From contig JAGIAI010000004.1 of assembly GCA_017744935.1 (NCBI GenBank), positions 1 through 64,000 of the forward strand: a stretch of 64,000 nt of DNA. The letters run 5' to 3'. The DNA is from Variovorax sp. (GTDB taxonomy: Bacteria; Pseudomonadota; Gammaproteobacteria; Burkholderiales; Burkholderiaceae_C). The notes beneath the pieces are model-generated. The model saw only the letters and a program-made list of their open reading frames with translations. It had not been told where the DNA came from and ran no database searches. Below, one piece after another: positions 15,475 through 24,491 of the stretch. The translations under genes and the position numbers were made by a program. Numbering within the stretch: position 1 is the first letter of the stretch; every line of letters starts with the position of its first letter.

Positions 15475-17010
15475 CTACGGCGGCGCCGCGCCGAGTGAGC
15501 CGGTCGCGAAGGCCAGCGTCGCTGCCGACGACAGCGCCTGGCTGTAGGCATCGGCCGCCGCATTGCGGGCCAGCAGCCATTGCGTATCGGCAAGGGCCAC
15601 TTCCGTGACCGTGCCGACACCGTGGCGATAGGCATCCAGGCGCGCCTCGTAGGTGATGCGCGCCGCGGCCTCCAGCGCGGCGGCTGCCTCGTGGGCCGAC
15701 AGACTCGTCTGCAGCGCGGACTGTGCCTGCACGATCTGCAGCACCGCATCGGAGCGTGCCTTGTCCAGCGTCGCCGCCGCCTTGTTCACGTCGGCACGCG
15801 CCTGCTCGACCGTGGCGTTGCGGAGGCCCCCGTCATAGATCGGCACCGCCACGCCGAACAGCACCGACCCGCCGGCACCGCGGCTCGTGACGTTGTTGGT
15901 GATCGACTGCTGGTCGAATGAGGGCAGGGCAGTCACGCCCAGCCGACCGGTGCCGTAGGTGCCGACAGCCGACATGAACACCTTGGGCTTGAAGGCCGCC
16001 TCGGCCGCGGCTTGCTTGGCGATGCTCGCCTTCTGAGCTGCATAGGCGGCCAGCATGTCGGGGCGCCTTGCGAGGGACTCGGAGACGATCTTCTCCACCG
16101 GTTCCGCCATCGACGCGGAGAGCTTGCGACCCGACACATCCGCCACCTTGATCCGCGTGAGCGGCGAGACGCCCATCGCCGAGATCAGCGCCAGGTAGGT
16201 GGTCTGCACCGCGCCCTGCGCTTGCACGCGTGCGAGCTGCGCCTGCGCCGTCGCCTGATGCGTCTGCGCGACGTCGATGACGGTTCCGACGCCGTGTTTG
16301 TAGCGGTCCTGCGCGGCGGCTTCGATCTCGCGGGCGTTCACCAGCGCCTTCTCCGCGTTGTCGACATGGGTTCGTGCCGAGGCATGTGCGTAGAAGGCGA
16401 GGCTGACGTCGTGGATCACACGCTGGTGCGCAAAGGTGAACGCGATGTTCGTCGCCGACGAGAGCTGCTCGGTCGCGTCGACCACCGCGTCGCGCTCGCC
16501 GAAGTCGAAGAGCAGCCATTGCAGCGCCAGCGCACCGACCGCCCCACTGCCCGAGACGTTGTTGTCCACGCCGATGCCGAGCGTCGAGTTGCGTGCATCG
16601 AATCGCTGGTAGCCCCCGACGGCGCTCGCGGACAGGTGTGGAAGATAGGTCGCGCGCGCAATCCCCACTGCGGATGCCGCCGCGCGCGCGGTGGCCCAGG
16701 CGGAGCGCGTCTGTGGGCTGTTGGACTGCGCGATGTCGATGAGCTCGGGCAGCGTGTAGGCGTGGTCCGCATCGATGGAGGGCAGCGCGGGCGGCAAGGC
16801 ACCGAGCGCGGGGTTGGAGGGCAGCACATGCGAAGCGGCGGTGCCACCTGCATCGCTGGCCGTCTTTGGAGGGCGAATGTTCCCGGCAGCATCGACCGAG
16901 GGACTCCAGGGCCGGTCAGGTGCGGATGGCGCGAGATCGGCGGGTGGCGAAGCGCACGCGACGAGCGCGCAGGCCGAAGCCGAGAAGATCGACACGCTAC
17001 GCCGCCGCAT
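15475..17010 (-). CDS. mdtP: Outer membrane efflux lipoprotein (NodT/MdtP-like)
   Basis: 511 aa. The start at 17010 (MRRRSVSIF) gives a lipoprotein leader with Cys in LVACAS; the longer frame lies inside the neighbouring gene. Two repeated OEP domains are visible, each with the coiled-coil signature: the DRYKHGVGTVIDVAQTHQ and DAYRHGVGTVTEVALADTQ segments (both shown here in full at under 20 residues). It forms the trimeric outer-membrane channel of the tripartite pump. Its start overlaps the end of the FUSC gene by 14 bp, and gene order matches E. coli ytcA-mdtN-mdtO-mdtP. Symbol assigned from synteny and family rather than a measured identity. Confidence 0.85.
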   Translation of the reverse strand: MRRRSVSIFSASACALVACASPPADLAPSAPDRPWSPSVDAAGNIRPPKTASDAGGTAASHVLPSNPALGALPPALPSIDADHAYTLPELIDIAQSNSPQTRSAWATARAAASAVGIARATYLPHLSASAVGGYQRFDARNSTLGIGVDNNVSGSGAVGALALQWLLFDFGERDAVVDATEQLSSATNIAFTFAHQRVIHDVSLAFYAHASARTHVDNAEKALVNAREIEAAAQDRYKHGVGTVIDVAQTHQATAQAQLARVQAQGAVQTTYLALISAMGVSPLTRIKVADVSGRKLSASMAEPVEKIVSESLARRPDMLAAYAAQKASIAKQAAAEAAFKPKVFMSAVGTYGTGRLGVTALPSFDQQSITNNVTSRGAGGSVLFGVAVPIYDGGLRNATVEQARADVNKAAATLDKARSDAVLQIVQAQSALQTSLSAHEAAAALEAAARITYEARLDAYRHGVGTVTEVALADTQWLLARNAAADAYSQALSSAATLAFATGSLGAAPP

Positions 17011-18994
17011 GAGGCCGCTCCGGCGAAGTCTCGACTGCAGACGCATCGAGCGGGTCCGACGCTGCAAGCCTGGCCTCCAATTCGTGAAGGCGCTCGTCGA
17101 CCAGCGCTGAGAGTGGGTCGCGCGTGTCCGGCGTGGGCGACGCTTCCGCGTCAGCAGCCGCTGCGTTTGCAAGACGGTCCAGTCGCGGCTGGAAGGCGGA
17201 GGCGGCGCCTTCACGTGTCAGCATCGCGAGCGGCTCCTGCAGGCCGCCAATCTGCCGCACGATCTCGCGCCGTTGCGCTAGCCATTCGTCGGTGGGGCGA
17301 ACCGAATCCGGTTCGTAGCGCGCGATGTCGAGGTCGGACTCGATGGCGCCCAGGCTGCCGAGCCAGTCTGCGGCGGCCTCGGGTGGCCGCGCACCGGCGC
17401 GCGACTCGGACGCCAGGCGCGCGAGAAGTCTGGCGATGGACGATTCGATCCGCGCAGCGACGCCAAGCGGCCAGAAGTGCGCCGATGCCACGTAGGCCAC
17501 GAGGTTGCCGATCAGCACGCCAATGATCCGATCGCGGATCGTCAGCATGTCGAACGATGGGCCGGGCCCCTGCACAGCACACAGCAGGAACGCGAAGCCG
17601 ATCTGGAAGCCCGCGTAGGAAATGCGCGGACTGCCGGCTGCGACCCATGCTGCGATCAGCGTACCGACGAAGACTGCCGCCATCAGCCCGCCGATCGAGG
17701 TGAGCGCGGGTACCACGTAGAGCAGGGTGAGGAGTCCGAGCACTGCACCCACGAGGCATCCGGCGATGCGGAGGGTGAGTTTCTCGACGCTCTCCGCTAC
17801 CGTGCCGAGCGACACGATGAAGACGGTGATGAAGCAGGTGTGGATCGTCGGCCAGCTGAGCAGCGAATAGAGCAGGTAGCAGAACATCGCCGCGCCGGTG
17901 GTCTTGAGCGCGAAGCGGACATGGTCGCTGTTGGTGAAGGCGTCGGGGTGGAAGAAGCCCCCGGCTGGTTTTGCTCCTGCATGCGTGGCCTCGGGCGGTG
18001 GAGCGGGTGTCGCAAGGCGTGCGAGCAGTGATGCGAAGGCGCGCTGCAGTCGGGCCGCGAGCGTGGCACCCGATCCGCTGCCCATCGTGTCCGTTGTCGC
18101 ATCAGGAGAGGACGTAACAAGGCGACCCGTCGTGACTTCCTGTGCCCTCGCTTCGGCGGAGCGCGCAAGTGCCTCTCGCGCTTTCTCTGGCAGTTGCGCC
18201 TGTGGCGTCTGCAGCGTGAAGGCGGTGAGAGACATCAGTTCGGAAGTGCCGCCCGCAGCCTGTCGCAGCGCAATCATTTCTGCCGCCGGCGTGCTGCGCT
18301 CAACGCCTGCGAGCTTCAGCCACGTGCGGATCTCGCCATCGCCCTCTCGCGCGCTCTCGGCGAACGCGTGCGCGGCTTGTGGATCGGCTCCGCGCAGCAT
18401 CGCGGCCACGAGCCGCAGGCGATGTGCGAGGGCACGCTGGACGAGTTGTCGCGGCGAGGGCGCGATCAGCAATGCGACCACCGCGCCCACAGCGGCTGGA
18501 ATGCCGACGAACAGCCACGCGTACAGCAGCCCCCGGGTCGCGAGTTCGCCGATCGGCATCCGGCCGAGCACGTCCAGCGCATAGGCTACGATCAGCGCCA
18601 CGATCCCGCCGGCCGACCCGAGCTTGCTCGCCGAGACGAGAAACAGCAGTCCGAAGGCGATGACCGTCATGCTCGCGACGCGCAAGGGCGGCCGCTCCAG
18701 AGTGGCGTTCGCGACGAAGAGCACAAAGCCGATCAGCAGCGTGATCAGCACCGCGGCACCCACGCTCAGGAGCACGCTGGTCGCCCGATCGCGCTTGACG
18801 AGGAAGAAGGCCACGTAGGCCGTGAGAGCCGGTTCGGGCGTGCCATAGAGCGTGGTGACCATTACCACCAGGGTGCAGATCAGCGCGAGCCGCGCGGCGA
18901 ATTCGAGCCGGCCCGGTTCCGGCGCGAGCAGCCGCAGCCAATCCGTTGAGGCTGTGGCCTCCGACGGGGCCGCCTCAGCGGCAGGCGGCGCCAT
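16997..18994 (-). CDS. mdtO: FUSC/aromatic acid exporter inner-membrane protein (MdtO-like)
   Basis: 665 aa from the ATG at 18994 (GAGGTG upstream), overlapping the end of mdtN by 20 bp. Two membrane modules are visible: six helices in residues about 25-190 and another set from about 350 to 500, separated by and followed by cytoplasmic helical segments rich in Ala, Arg and Glu. This is the FUSC layout (PF04632/PF13515) seen in AaeB and MdtO, which export aromatic carboxylic acids or dyes with an MFP and OMF partner. Neighbours mdtN and mdtP supply exactly those partners. Confidence 0.88.
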   Translation of the reverse strand: MAPPAAEAAPSEATASTDWLRLLAPEPGRLEFAARLALICTLVVMVTTLYGTPEPALTAYVAFFLVKRDRATSVLLSVGAAVLITLLIGFVLFVANATLERPPLRVASMTVIAFGLLFLVSASKLGSAGGIVALIVAYALDVLGRMPIGELATRGLLYAWLFVGIPAAVGAVVALLIAPSPRQLVQRALAHRLRLVAAMLRGADPQAAHAFAESAREGDGEIRTWLKLAGVERSTPAAEMIALRQAAGGTSELMSLTAFTLQTPQAQLPEKAREALARSAEARAQEVTTGRLVTSSPDATTDTMGSGSGATLAARLQRAFASLLARLATPAPPPEATHAGAKPAGGFFHPDAFTNSDHVRFALKTTGAAMFCYLLYSLLSWPTIHTCFITVFIVSLGTVAESVEKLTLRIAGCLVGAVLGLLTLLYVVPALTSIGGLMAAVFVGTLIAAWVAAGSPRISYAGFQIGFAFLLCAVQGPGPSFDMLTIRDRIIGVLIGNLVAYVASAHFWPLGVAARIESSIARLLARLASESRAGARPPEAAADWLGSLGAIESDLDIARYEPDSVRPTDEWLAQRREIVRQIGGLQEPLAMLTREGAASAFQPRLDRLANAAAADAEASPTPDTRDPLSALVDERLHELEARLAASDPLDASAVETSPERPHAAA

Positions 18995-20018
18995 GCCCCA
19001 CCTCGACCACGGCACTGGCGCCGACGCGCGTGAGCGCCGGCGGAGGCTCTTCGAGCCGCACCCGCACCGGGAAGCGCCGCGCCACCCGCACCCAGTTCAG
19101 CGAACTCTGCACATATGGCAGCGAACGCGGCAGGTTGACGCGATCGTCGGCGAGCACGCCCCAGCCGATGCCGTCGACCGCGCCCCGGATCGGCTGGCGG
19201 CGATCCACCATCGAATAGACCGTCGCGCACTGGCCTTCCTGAACCTGAGGCAACTCGGTCTCGCGCAGATTGGCGATGGCGAACCATTCCTCGGTGTTGA
19301 TGAGGGTGAACAACGACTGCGACGGCACGACCATCTCGCCCGGCGAGGCCGTGAGCCCGACGACGCGTCCGTCGTGCGGTGCGCGCACGGAGGTGTCGTC
19401 CAGCGCGCGCTTCGCGATGGCCAACGCCGCTTCAGCCGCTGCCACTGCGGCAACGCCGCCCGCATCGTCGGCGATTGCGCGTTCGGCTGCCGCTGCCTGC
19501 TCCTTGGCTTGCCGCATCGAGGTGGCGGCGTCCTGCCGCGCGGTCTGCGCCTGATCGAGTTGCTGCTGCGGCACGTAGCCCTTCTGCACGAGCGGGCGCA
19601 GCCGCTCCTCGGTGCGTTCGGTCAGGCTCAGGTTCGTCGTGGCGCGGCGCGTCTGGTCGGCCGCGGTCACCGCCGCCGAGCGCTGGGTGGAGACGAGGCG
19701 CCGCTGCGAATCGAGCGCCGCGCGTGCCACGTCGACGTTGGCTTGCGCCTGCGTCACCGCCAGCTTGTAGGGAAGGGGATCGATCTGGAACAGCAGGTCG
19801 CCTTTGCGCACCTGCTGGTTCTCGCGCACCGGCAGTTCGATGATGCGGCCGCCGACGGCCGACGCCACGTGCACGATGTCGGCGTCGATGGTGGCGTCGT
19901 CGGTCGAAGGCCGGCTCGCCACGTTGACGCCAACAGCCACCACGGTGCAGACCGCGATGATCGCCAGCGAAAGGGCCAGGCGCCGTCCCCACGATGAGCG
20001 ACTGGCGTTCTTCGTCAC
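18975..20018 (-). CDS. mdtN: Membrane fusion protein (HlyD/EmrA family, MdtN-like)
   Basis: 347 aa beginning at a GTG at 20018 that overlaps the ytcA stop as GTGA, with a G-rich ribosome site (GGGTGGG) just upstream. One N-terminal membrane helix (LALSLAIIAVCTVVAVGVNVA), then a biotinyl-lipoyl half (GGRIIELPVRENQQVRKGDLL), a long Ala/Gln-rich hairpin coiled coil (residues about 95-205) with YVPQQQLDQAQ, the second lipoyl half (VRAPHDGRVVGLTASPGEMV) and a beta-barrel domain. It bridges the inner-membrane FUSC protein and the outer-membrane channel in the periplasm. Confidence 0.9.
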   Translation of the reverse strand: MTKNASRSSWGRRLALSLAIIAVCTVVAVGVNVASRPSTDDATIDADIVHVASAVGGRIIELPVRENQQVRKGDLLFQIDPLPYKLAVTQAQANVDVARAALDSQRRLVSTQRSAAVTAADQTRRATTNLSLTERTEERLRPLVQKGYVPQQQLDQAQTARQDAATSMRQAKEQAAAAERAIADDAGGVAAVAAAEAALAIAKRALDDTSVRAPHDGRVVGLTASPGEMVVPSQSLFTLINTEEWFAIANLRETELPQVQEGQCATVYSMVDRRQPIRGAVDGIGWGVLADDRVNLPRSLPYVQSSLNWVRVARRFPVRVRLEEPPPALTRVGASAVVEVGHGAACR

Positions 20019-20290
20019 AGGCCCACCCAGACCCACCAGAGCAGCGCCGCGATGGCGGCACCGATGGCCGTGCATACGAAAAGCTGCAGCGGCAGCAATT
20101 GCGCCACGCCGCTCGTGACGAACAGGGCGCGCGCGACAGCGGCGCCAACCACGCCGACCAGCGCGCAGAGCAGCCACGCGGGAAAGTACGCACCGGCGAG
20201 CGGGATCGACGGCGCGCCAGCGCACCCCCAGAGGCCCGAGGCGGCCACGAAAATCAGCGCGAAACGGGCAGCAACACGTGCCTGAAGCAT
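20015..20290 (-). CDS. ytcA: YtcA family lipoprotein
   Basis: 91 aa from ATG 20290, with a G-rich GGGAGGG site just upstream. A lipobox (SGLWGC) is followed by AGAPSIPLAGAYFPAWLLC, which matches the YtcA family signature (GCS-x-SPAIP-x-IGAYYPGWFFC as I recall it), then two hydrophobic helices. YtcA is a small membrane lipoprotein of unknown function encoded just ahead of mdtNOP in E. coli; the same order here supports a role tied to the pump. It is the first gene of the four-gene operon, and its stop is coupled to mdtN. Confidence 0.82.
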   Translation of the reverse strand: MLQARVAARFALIFVAASGLWGCAGAPSIPLAGAYFPAWLLCALVGVVGAAVARALFVTSGVAQLLPLQLFVCTAIGAAIAALLWWVWVGL

Positions 20291-20439
20291 GACCCTCCCC
20301 CGTGCATGAAACGAAGCCCGGCGCCTGTCCATCGTGTGCACGGGCTGCCGAGCACGGCGGACATATCTTCCCAAAGGAACACGCGAAAGCCAAGTCCACG
20401 CGCGTTAGACTGCGCGAACTCGCCAACTGCGGTGCCTCC

Positions 20440-21171
20440 ATGTTCGTACCGGCTCATTGGGTCAATGCCTTGCCTCCGGGGCTCTGGATGGTCATGAACA
20501 TGACCTTCGCACTGCTGCTCGGGTGGGTGGTCGGCTACGAGCGTTTCTTCAGCGGACGCGCGGCGGGCAGCCAGGTCTACTGCCTGGTGAGCACTACGTC
20601 CTGCGCGGTCGCCTTGCTGGCCGGCTTTCCGACGCTCTGGTACTGGGGCACGGCGCATGACTCGAGTGGCGGGGATCCGACACGCGTCATCGGTGCGGTG
20701 CTGACGGGCATCGGCTTCCTGGGCGCTGGCCTCATCGTCAAGAGCGGAGTCAATGTGCGTGGGCTGACCACCGCGGCTTCCATCTGGGGGTCGTCGGCCA
20801 TCGGCATCCTCGTTGGCATCGGCTTCTATGGCCCCGCGATCGGCCTCACGGTCCTGTTCGTGGTGAGTACCGCGATCGTCCCGGTGATCGAGCACCGCCT
20901 CCCCGCGCATTCGGCCATCGCGACCACGCTGCGCTTCCGGCGCGGGCACCGACCGGACCCCGACCGCATCCATCGCTTTCTGGTGGAGCGTGGCTTCAGC
21001 ATTCCGTCCGACAGCCTGTCGATCGACTATGACGGGGATGGCTTCGAGTTGCATTGCCTTGTGTTTGCCAACTCCATTGCGCATACGCGCGTGATGAGCC
21101 AGATCGTCAACGACCTGACGGACCTGCCAGAGGTGGAGCGCTTCAACGTCGCTCCCTCCAGCCGCGGCTGA
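20440..21171 (+). CDS. MgtC/SapB family membrane protein
   Basis: 243 aa from ATG 20440 (MFVPAHW); the longer frame to 20302 has a Cys/His/Lys-rich N-terminus unlike the family and lies in the ytcA promoter gap. Membrane helices in the first 150 residues carry MgtC hallmarks: LLGWVVGYER, a TRVIGAVLTGIGFLGAGLI segment, and RGLTTAASIWGSSAIGILVGIGFY. A soluble C-terminal ACT-like domain follows, as in full-length MgtC proteins. MgtC proteins help survival in low Mg2+ or inside acidic compartments and modulate ATP synthase in Salmonella. The flavin reductase gene follows after 14 bp, so the two may be co-transcribed. Confidence 0.88.
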   Translation: MFVPAHWVNALPPGLWMVMNMTFALLLGWVVGYERFFSGRAAGSQVYCLVSTTSCAVALLAGFPTLWYWGTAHDSSGGDPTRVIGAVLTGIGFLGAGLIVKSGVNVRGLTTAASIWGSSAIGILVGIGFYGPAIGLTVLFVVSTAIVPVIEHRLPAHSAIATTLRFRRGHRPDPDRIHRFLVERGFSIPSDSLSIDYDGDGFELHCLVFANSIAHTRVMSQIVNDLTDLPEVERFNVAPSSRG

Positions 21172-21185
21172 AGAAAGGTGAACAC

Positions 21186-22571
21186 ATGACCCCCGAGCAT
21201 TGGGATGCGCTGGTCGTCGGTGCCGGCCAGGCCGGACCGGCACTGGCCGTGCGACTCGCGCAGGCAGGCCTCCGGACCGCCCTCATCGAACGCGACCGCC
21301 TCGGCGGCACTTGCGTCAACACCGGATGCACACCGACGAAGACGCTGGTCGCCAGTGCGCGCGTAGCGGCGCTTGCGCGCCGGGCGGCGGATTTCGGCGT
21401 CGGCATCGGTGGCGAAGTCTCCATCGACTTCGCGCGGGTGATGGAACGCATGCGCGACGTCGTCGGTCGGTCGTCGAACGGCCTTGAAGAGTGGCTGACG
21501 CAGACCAAGGGCCTCGAACTCGTTCGGGGCCATGCGCGCTTCTCCGCGCCCGACACGCTGGTCGTGGGCGAACGCGTGCTCCAGGCGCCGAAGATTTTCC
21601 TGAATGTCGGCTGCCGCCCGGTGGTGCCGGACTGGGCGCGCGATTCGGGCGTTGCCTTCCTCACGAGCGACACGCTGCTCTCGCTGGCAGTGCTGCCGCC
21701 CCATCTCGCGATCGTGGGAGGCGGCGCGATCGGCCTGGAGTTCGCGCAGATCTTCCGGCGCCTGGGCAGCCAAGTGACCCTTTTCGAGATGGGTGATCGA
21801 CTCCTTCCCCGCGAAGATGTGGAAGCCGCCGTTGAGGTCCGTGCCGCACTCGAAGGCGACGGCGTCCGCTTCGAGCTCGGTTCGAGTTGCTTCGGGCTCG
21901 AACACGGCGAGAAGGACGAGCCGGTCGTGGTGAGCTTCGCATGCGGGCCGCTTCGCGAACGCAGGGCCGCGACGCATGTGCTGGTGGCCGTGGGCCGTCA
22001 GCCCAACACCGAAGACCTCGGGCTCGATCTTGCAGGCGTCGCGACAGACGCGCGGGGCTTCATCCGTGTGGACGGCCAACTGTGCACCAGCGTCCCAGGC
22101 ATCTGGGCGTTGGGCGACGTGAACGGCCGCGGCGCGTTCACGCATACCTCGTGGAACGACCACGAGGTCGTGGCCGCGAACCTGCTGGATGGCGAGCCGC
22201 GCAGCATCGACGAGCGCGTGGCGCGCTATGCGCTCTACGTCGACCCGCCACTCGCACGGATCGGCGATTCGGAGCAGCAGGCGCACGAACGCGGCGGGCG
22301 TGTCCTCGTCGGGCGCATGCCCATGGAGAGCGTGGGTCGTGCCCGCGAACGCTCCGAGACGCGCGGCTTCATGAAGGTGCTCGTCGATGCCGATTCGATG
22401 CGGCTCCTGGGTGCCACCTTCGTCTGCATCGAGGCTGACGAGGTGATCCATTCGCTGATCGCGATCATGAACGCCGATGTCGACGTGCGCAGCATTGCGA
22501 CGAGCGTGCCGATCCACCCCACCGTCAGCGAGCTGATTCCGACCATGCTGCAACGGCTCCAGCCGCTCTGA
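21186..22571 (+). CDS. FAD-dependent pyridine nucleotide-disulfide oxidoreductase (mercuric-reductase-like)
   Basis: 461 aa, ATG 21186 with AAGGTG upstream. FAD-binding ALVVGAGQAGPALA at residues 7-20; redox-active disulfide GGTCVNTGCTPTK near 41-53; NAD(P)-binding IVGGGAIGLEFAQ near 175; second FAD motif GIWALGDVNGRGAF; and the dimerisation-domain end HPTVSELIPTML with the His base. The CVNTGCTPTK form and the C-terminus resemble the mercuric reductase/SoxR-regulated reductase side of the family rather than lipoamide dehydrogenase or glutathione reductase. There is no N-terminal HMA domain and no C-terminal Cys pair for Hg2+, so mercury reduction is unlikely. Physiological acceptor unknown. 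Confidence 0.88.
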   Translation: MTPEHWDALVVGAGQAGPALAVRLAQAGLRTALIERDRLGGTCVNTGCTPTKTLVASARVAALARRAADFGVGIGGEVSIDFARVMERMRDVVGRSSNGLEEWLTQTKGLELVRGHARFSAPDTLVVGERVLQAPKIFLNVGCRPVVPDWARDSGVAFLTSDTLLSLAVLPPHLAIVGGGAIGLEFAQIFRRLGSQVTLFEMGDRLLPREDVEAAVEVRAALEGDGVRFELGSSCFGLEHGEKDEPVVVSFACGPLRERRAATHVLVAVGRQPNTEDLGLDLAGVATDARGFIRVDGQLCTSVPGIWALGDVNGRGAFTHTSWNDHEVVAANLLDGEPRSIDERVARYALYVDPPLARIGDSEQQAHERGGRVLVGRMPMESVGRARERSETRGFMKVLVDADSMRLLGATFVCIEADEVIHSLIAIMNADVDVRSIATSVPIHPTVSELIPTMLQRLQPL

Positions 22572-22661
22572 TCCAGATCAAGGAATCGATTGCAGAGAGT
22601 TGGCACGCGGGGCGGGAAATCCTATGCTCACACGCTCGCCGCCGCAACCAGGAGGATCTCG

Positions 22662-22928
22662 ATGAACGCCATCAAGACTGCACGACAGCGGATCGAGCGC
22701 GACCCGGGGAGCGAATCCTCGCGCGCGCTCGTGCGCCTCGTCCTTGCCCTTCAGAACGAGACCTCGTTCGAGGTGGCATGCCTCTACAAGCTGGACTACG
22801 ACACCTTCCAGCTCGCGTTGTCCATCCTGGAGGAATGGCGGCTCGACCATTACTACGCCAGCAAGCTGAAGCTGCTCGACATCTCCCTTCAGGCACGCGC
22901 GCTGGGCCAGGAACCCGCCGGCGCCTGA
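22662..22928 (+). CDS. Small hypothetical protein, 88 aa
   Basis: ATG 22662 has an excellent ribosome-binding site (AGGAGG, 6 nt spacing), which makes this a real gene despite its size. The protein is soluble, helical, mildly basic, with the segment FEVACLYKLDYDTFQLALSI (residues 41-60) as its most ordered part. No family recognised. Convergent with the CoA ligase gene, 8 bp apart, and 90 bp downstream of the flavin reductase, from which it may have its own promoter. Confidence 0.7.
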   Translation: MNAIKTARQRIERDPGSESSRALVRLVLALQNETSFEVACLYKLDYDTFQLALSILEEWRLDHYYASKLKLLDISLQARALGQEPAGA

Positions 22929-22936
22929 CGCGCCGC

Positions 22937-24484
22937 TCAGTGCGCCGCCCCGCTGCGCTTCTGCAACTCGCTGCGCACGTCCTTCTTGAGGACCTTGCCG
23001 ACTTTCGAGCGCGGCAGATCGGGCCATATCTCGACCTGCTTGGGCGCCTTCACGCTGCCGATGCGTGCCTTGACGAAAGCCTGGATCTCGGCCGGATCGA
23101 CGCTCTTGCCTGCGCGTAGCTGGAGCACCGCGACCACGCGCTCGCCCCACTTGTCGTCGGGCAGCCCGATCACCGCACTGTCCTGTACGTCGGGGTGCTG
23201 CATCAGCGCCTGTTCGACCTCGACCGAATAGACGTTGAAGCCACCGCTGATGATCATGTCCTTCGCACGGTCGACGATGTGGAGGAAGTTGTCCGCGTCG
23301 AGGTAGCCGATGTCGCCCGTGTGATGCCAGCCGTGCCGCGATGCTTCGGCAGTGGCTTCGACGTCCTTGTAGTAGCCGGCCATCACGAGGGAGCTGCGCA
23401 CCACGATCTCGCCGGTTTCTCCACGCGGCAGCAGGCGGCCGTCGCCGTCCATCATCGCGACCTGCACCAGCGGACCAGGGCGGCCTGCGGACGAGAGCCT
23501 TTCGCGCGCGACCGTTCCGTCGGCCTTGAAGTGATCTCGCGGATGCATCATGGAGATCATCATCGGCGCCTCGGTCTGGCCGAATAGCTGCGCCATCACA
23601 GGCCCGATCTTCGTGAGTGCCTCTTCGAGCCGCGCGGCCGAGATCGGCGCGGCGCCATACCAGAAGCACTGCAGCGAATCGAGCTTTGTCTCGCTGAGCT
23701 TTTCGTGCGCGAGCAGCATGTAGATGAGCGTCGGCGGCAGGAAGGTGTGCGTGACGCCATGGCGCTCGATTGCAGCGAGGAAGTCGCCGATATCGGGCTT
23801 CGGAAGGATCACGATCTGGCCGCCGAGCGTCATCACCGGCAGGCACAGAACACCGGCCGCGTGCGTCAGCGGTGCGAGCGCGAGATACACCGGCCGGCCT
23901 TCGAACGGATAGCCCATCAGCGTCAGCGCCGACATGGTCTCCAGATTGCGGCCGGTCAGCATGACGCCCTTGGGGCGGCCGGTCGTCCCGCCCGTACCGG
24001 CGATCATCGCGACGTCGTCGGGCGGCTCGACCTGCAGGGGCTCGTCGGAGACGCCTTCGAGCCAGTCGGCGCACGACGGAGCGAAGTCGCAAGCGCGGTC
24101 GAGGCAGACCCATGTCTTCAGCTTGGGAAGCTGAGAGCGCATCTGCTCGACCATCGGCATGAAGGCGCTGTGGAAGACCAGTGCCGCGCAATCGAAGGCA
24201 TCGAGCACGTAGCTGTTCTCCGCCGCCTCGTTGCGCGGGTTGATCGGGCACCACACCGCGCCGGCACGAGAGATGCCGAACACACACGCGAAGGCGTGCG
24301 CATCGTTGCCCGACAGCACGGCGACCTTGTCGCCGGGCGCGATACCCGAGCGCTGCAAGGCGCGCGCGACCCGGTGGCTGAAGCGCTGCACCTGCGCGTA
24401 GCTCAGGTCCTGCACGTTCATCGTCAGGCAAGGCGCATCGGCGCCGAGCTGCGCGCCTTTGTCGAGGTAGTCGGTCAACCGCAT
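22937..24484 (-). CDS. Acyl-CoA synthetase (AMP-forming)
   Basis: 515 aa, usual length for the ANL family. P-loop AGTGGTTGRPKG at residues 162-173, the adenine-binding YGAAPIS, GQTEAP (A5), WHHTGDIGYLD (A7), RAKDMIISGGFNVYS (A8) and the catalytic-Lys region RSKVGKVLKKD near the C-terminus. It activates a carboxylic acid to its acyl-CoA. It is the last gene of a leftward unit with a saccharopine-dehydrogenase-like protein (7-bp gap) and an SDR enzyme, divergent from a TetR regulator. Substrate unknown; a fatty, terpenoid or steroid acid would fit the neighbours. Confidence 0.9.
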   Translation of the reverse strand: MRLTDYLDKGAQLGADAPCLTMNVQDLSYAQVQRFSHRVARALQRSGIAPGDKVAVLSGNDAHAFACVFGISRAGAVWCPINPRNEAAENSYVLDAFDCAALVFHSAFMPMVEQMRSQLPKLKTWVCLDRACDFAPSCADWLEGVSDEPLQVEPPDDVAMIAGTGGTTGRPKGVMLTGRNLETMSALTLMGYPFEGRPVYLALAPLTHAAGVLCLPVMTLGGQIVILPKPDIGDFLAAIERHGVTHTFLPPTLIYMLLAHEKLSETKLDSLQCFWYGAAPISAARLEEALTKIGPVMAQLFGQTEAPMMISMMHPRDHFKADGTVARERLSSAGRPGPLVQVAMMDGDGRLLPRGETGEIVVRSSLVMAGYYKDVEATAEASRHGWHHTGDIGYLDADNFLHIVDRAKDMIISGGFNVYSVEVEQALMQHPDVQDSAVIGLPDDKWGERVVAVLQLRAGKSVDPAEIQAFVKARIGSVKAPKQVEIWPDLPRSKVGKVLKKDVRSELQKRSGAAH

Positions 24485-24491
24485 GATGGGC

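Noticed and set aside
21186..22571. Mercuric reductase
   Set aside because: Redox motif fits, but the heavy-metal domain, the C-terminal Cys pair and other mer genes are missing.
22601..22620. Sigma-54 promoter before the 88-aa gene
   Set aside because: TTGGCACG fits the -24 element but the -12 element reads GG instead of the required GC.
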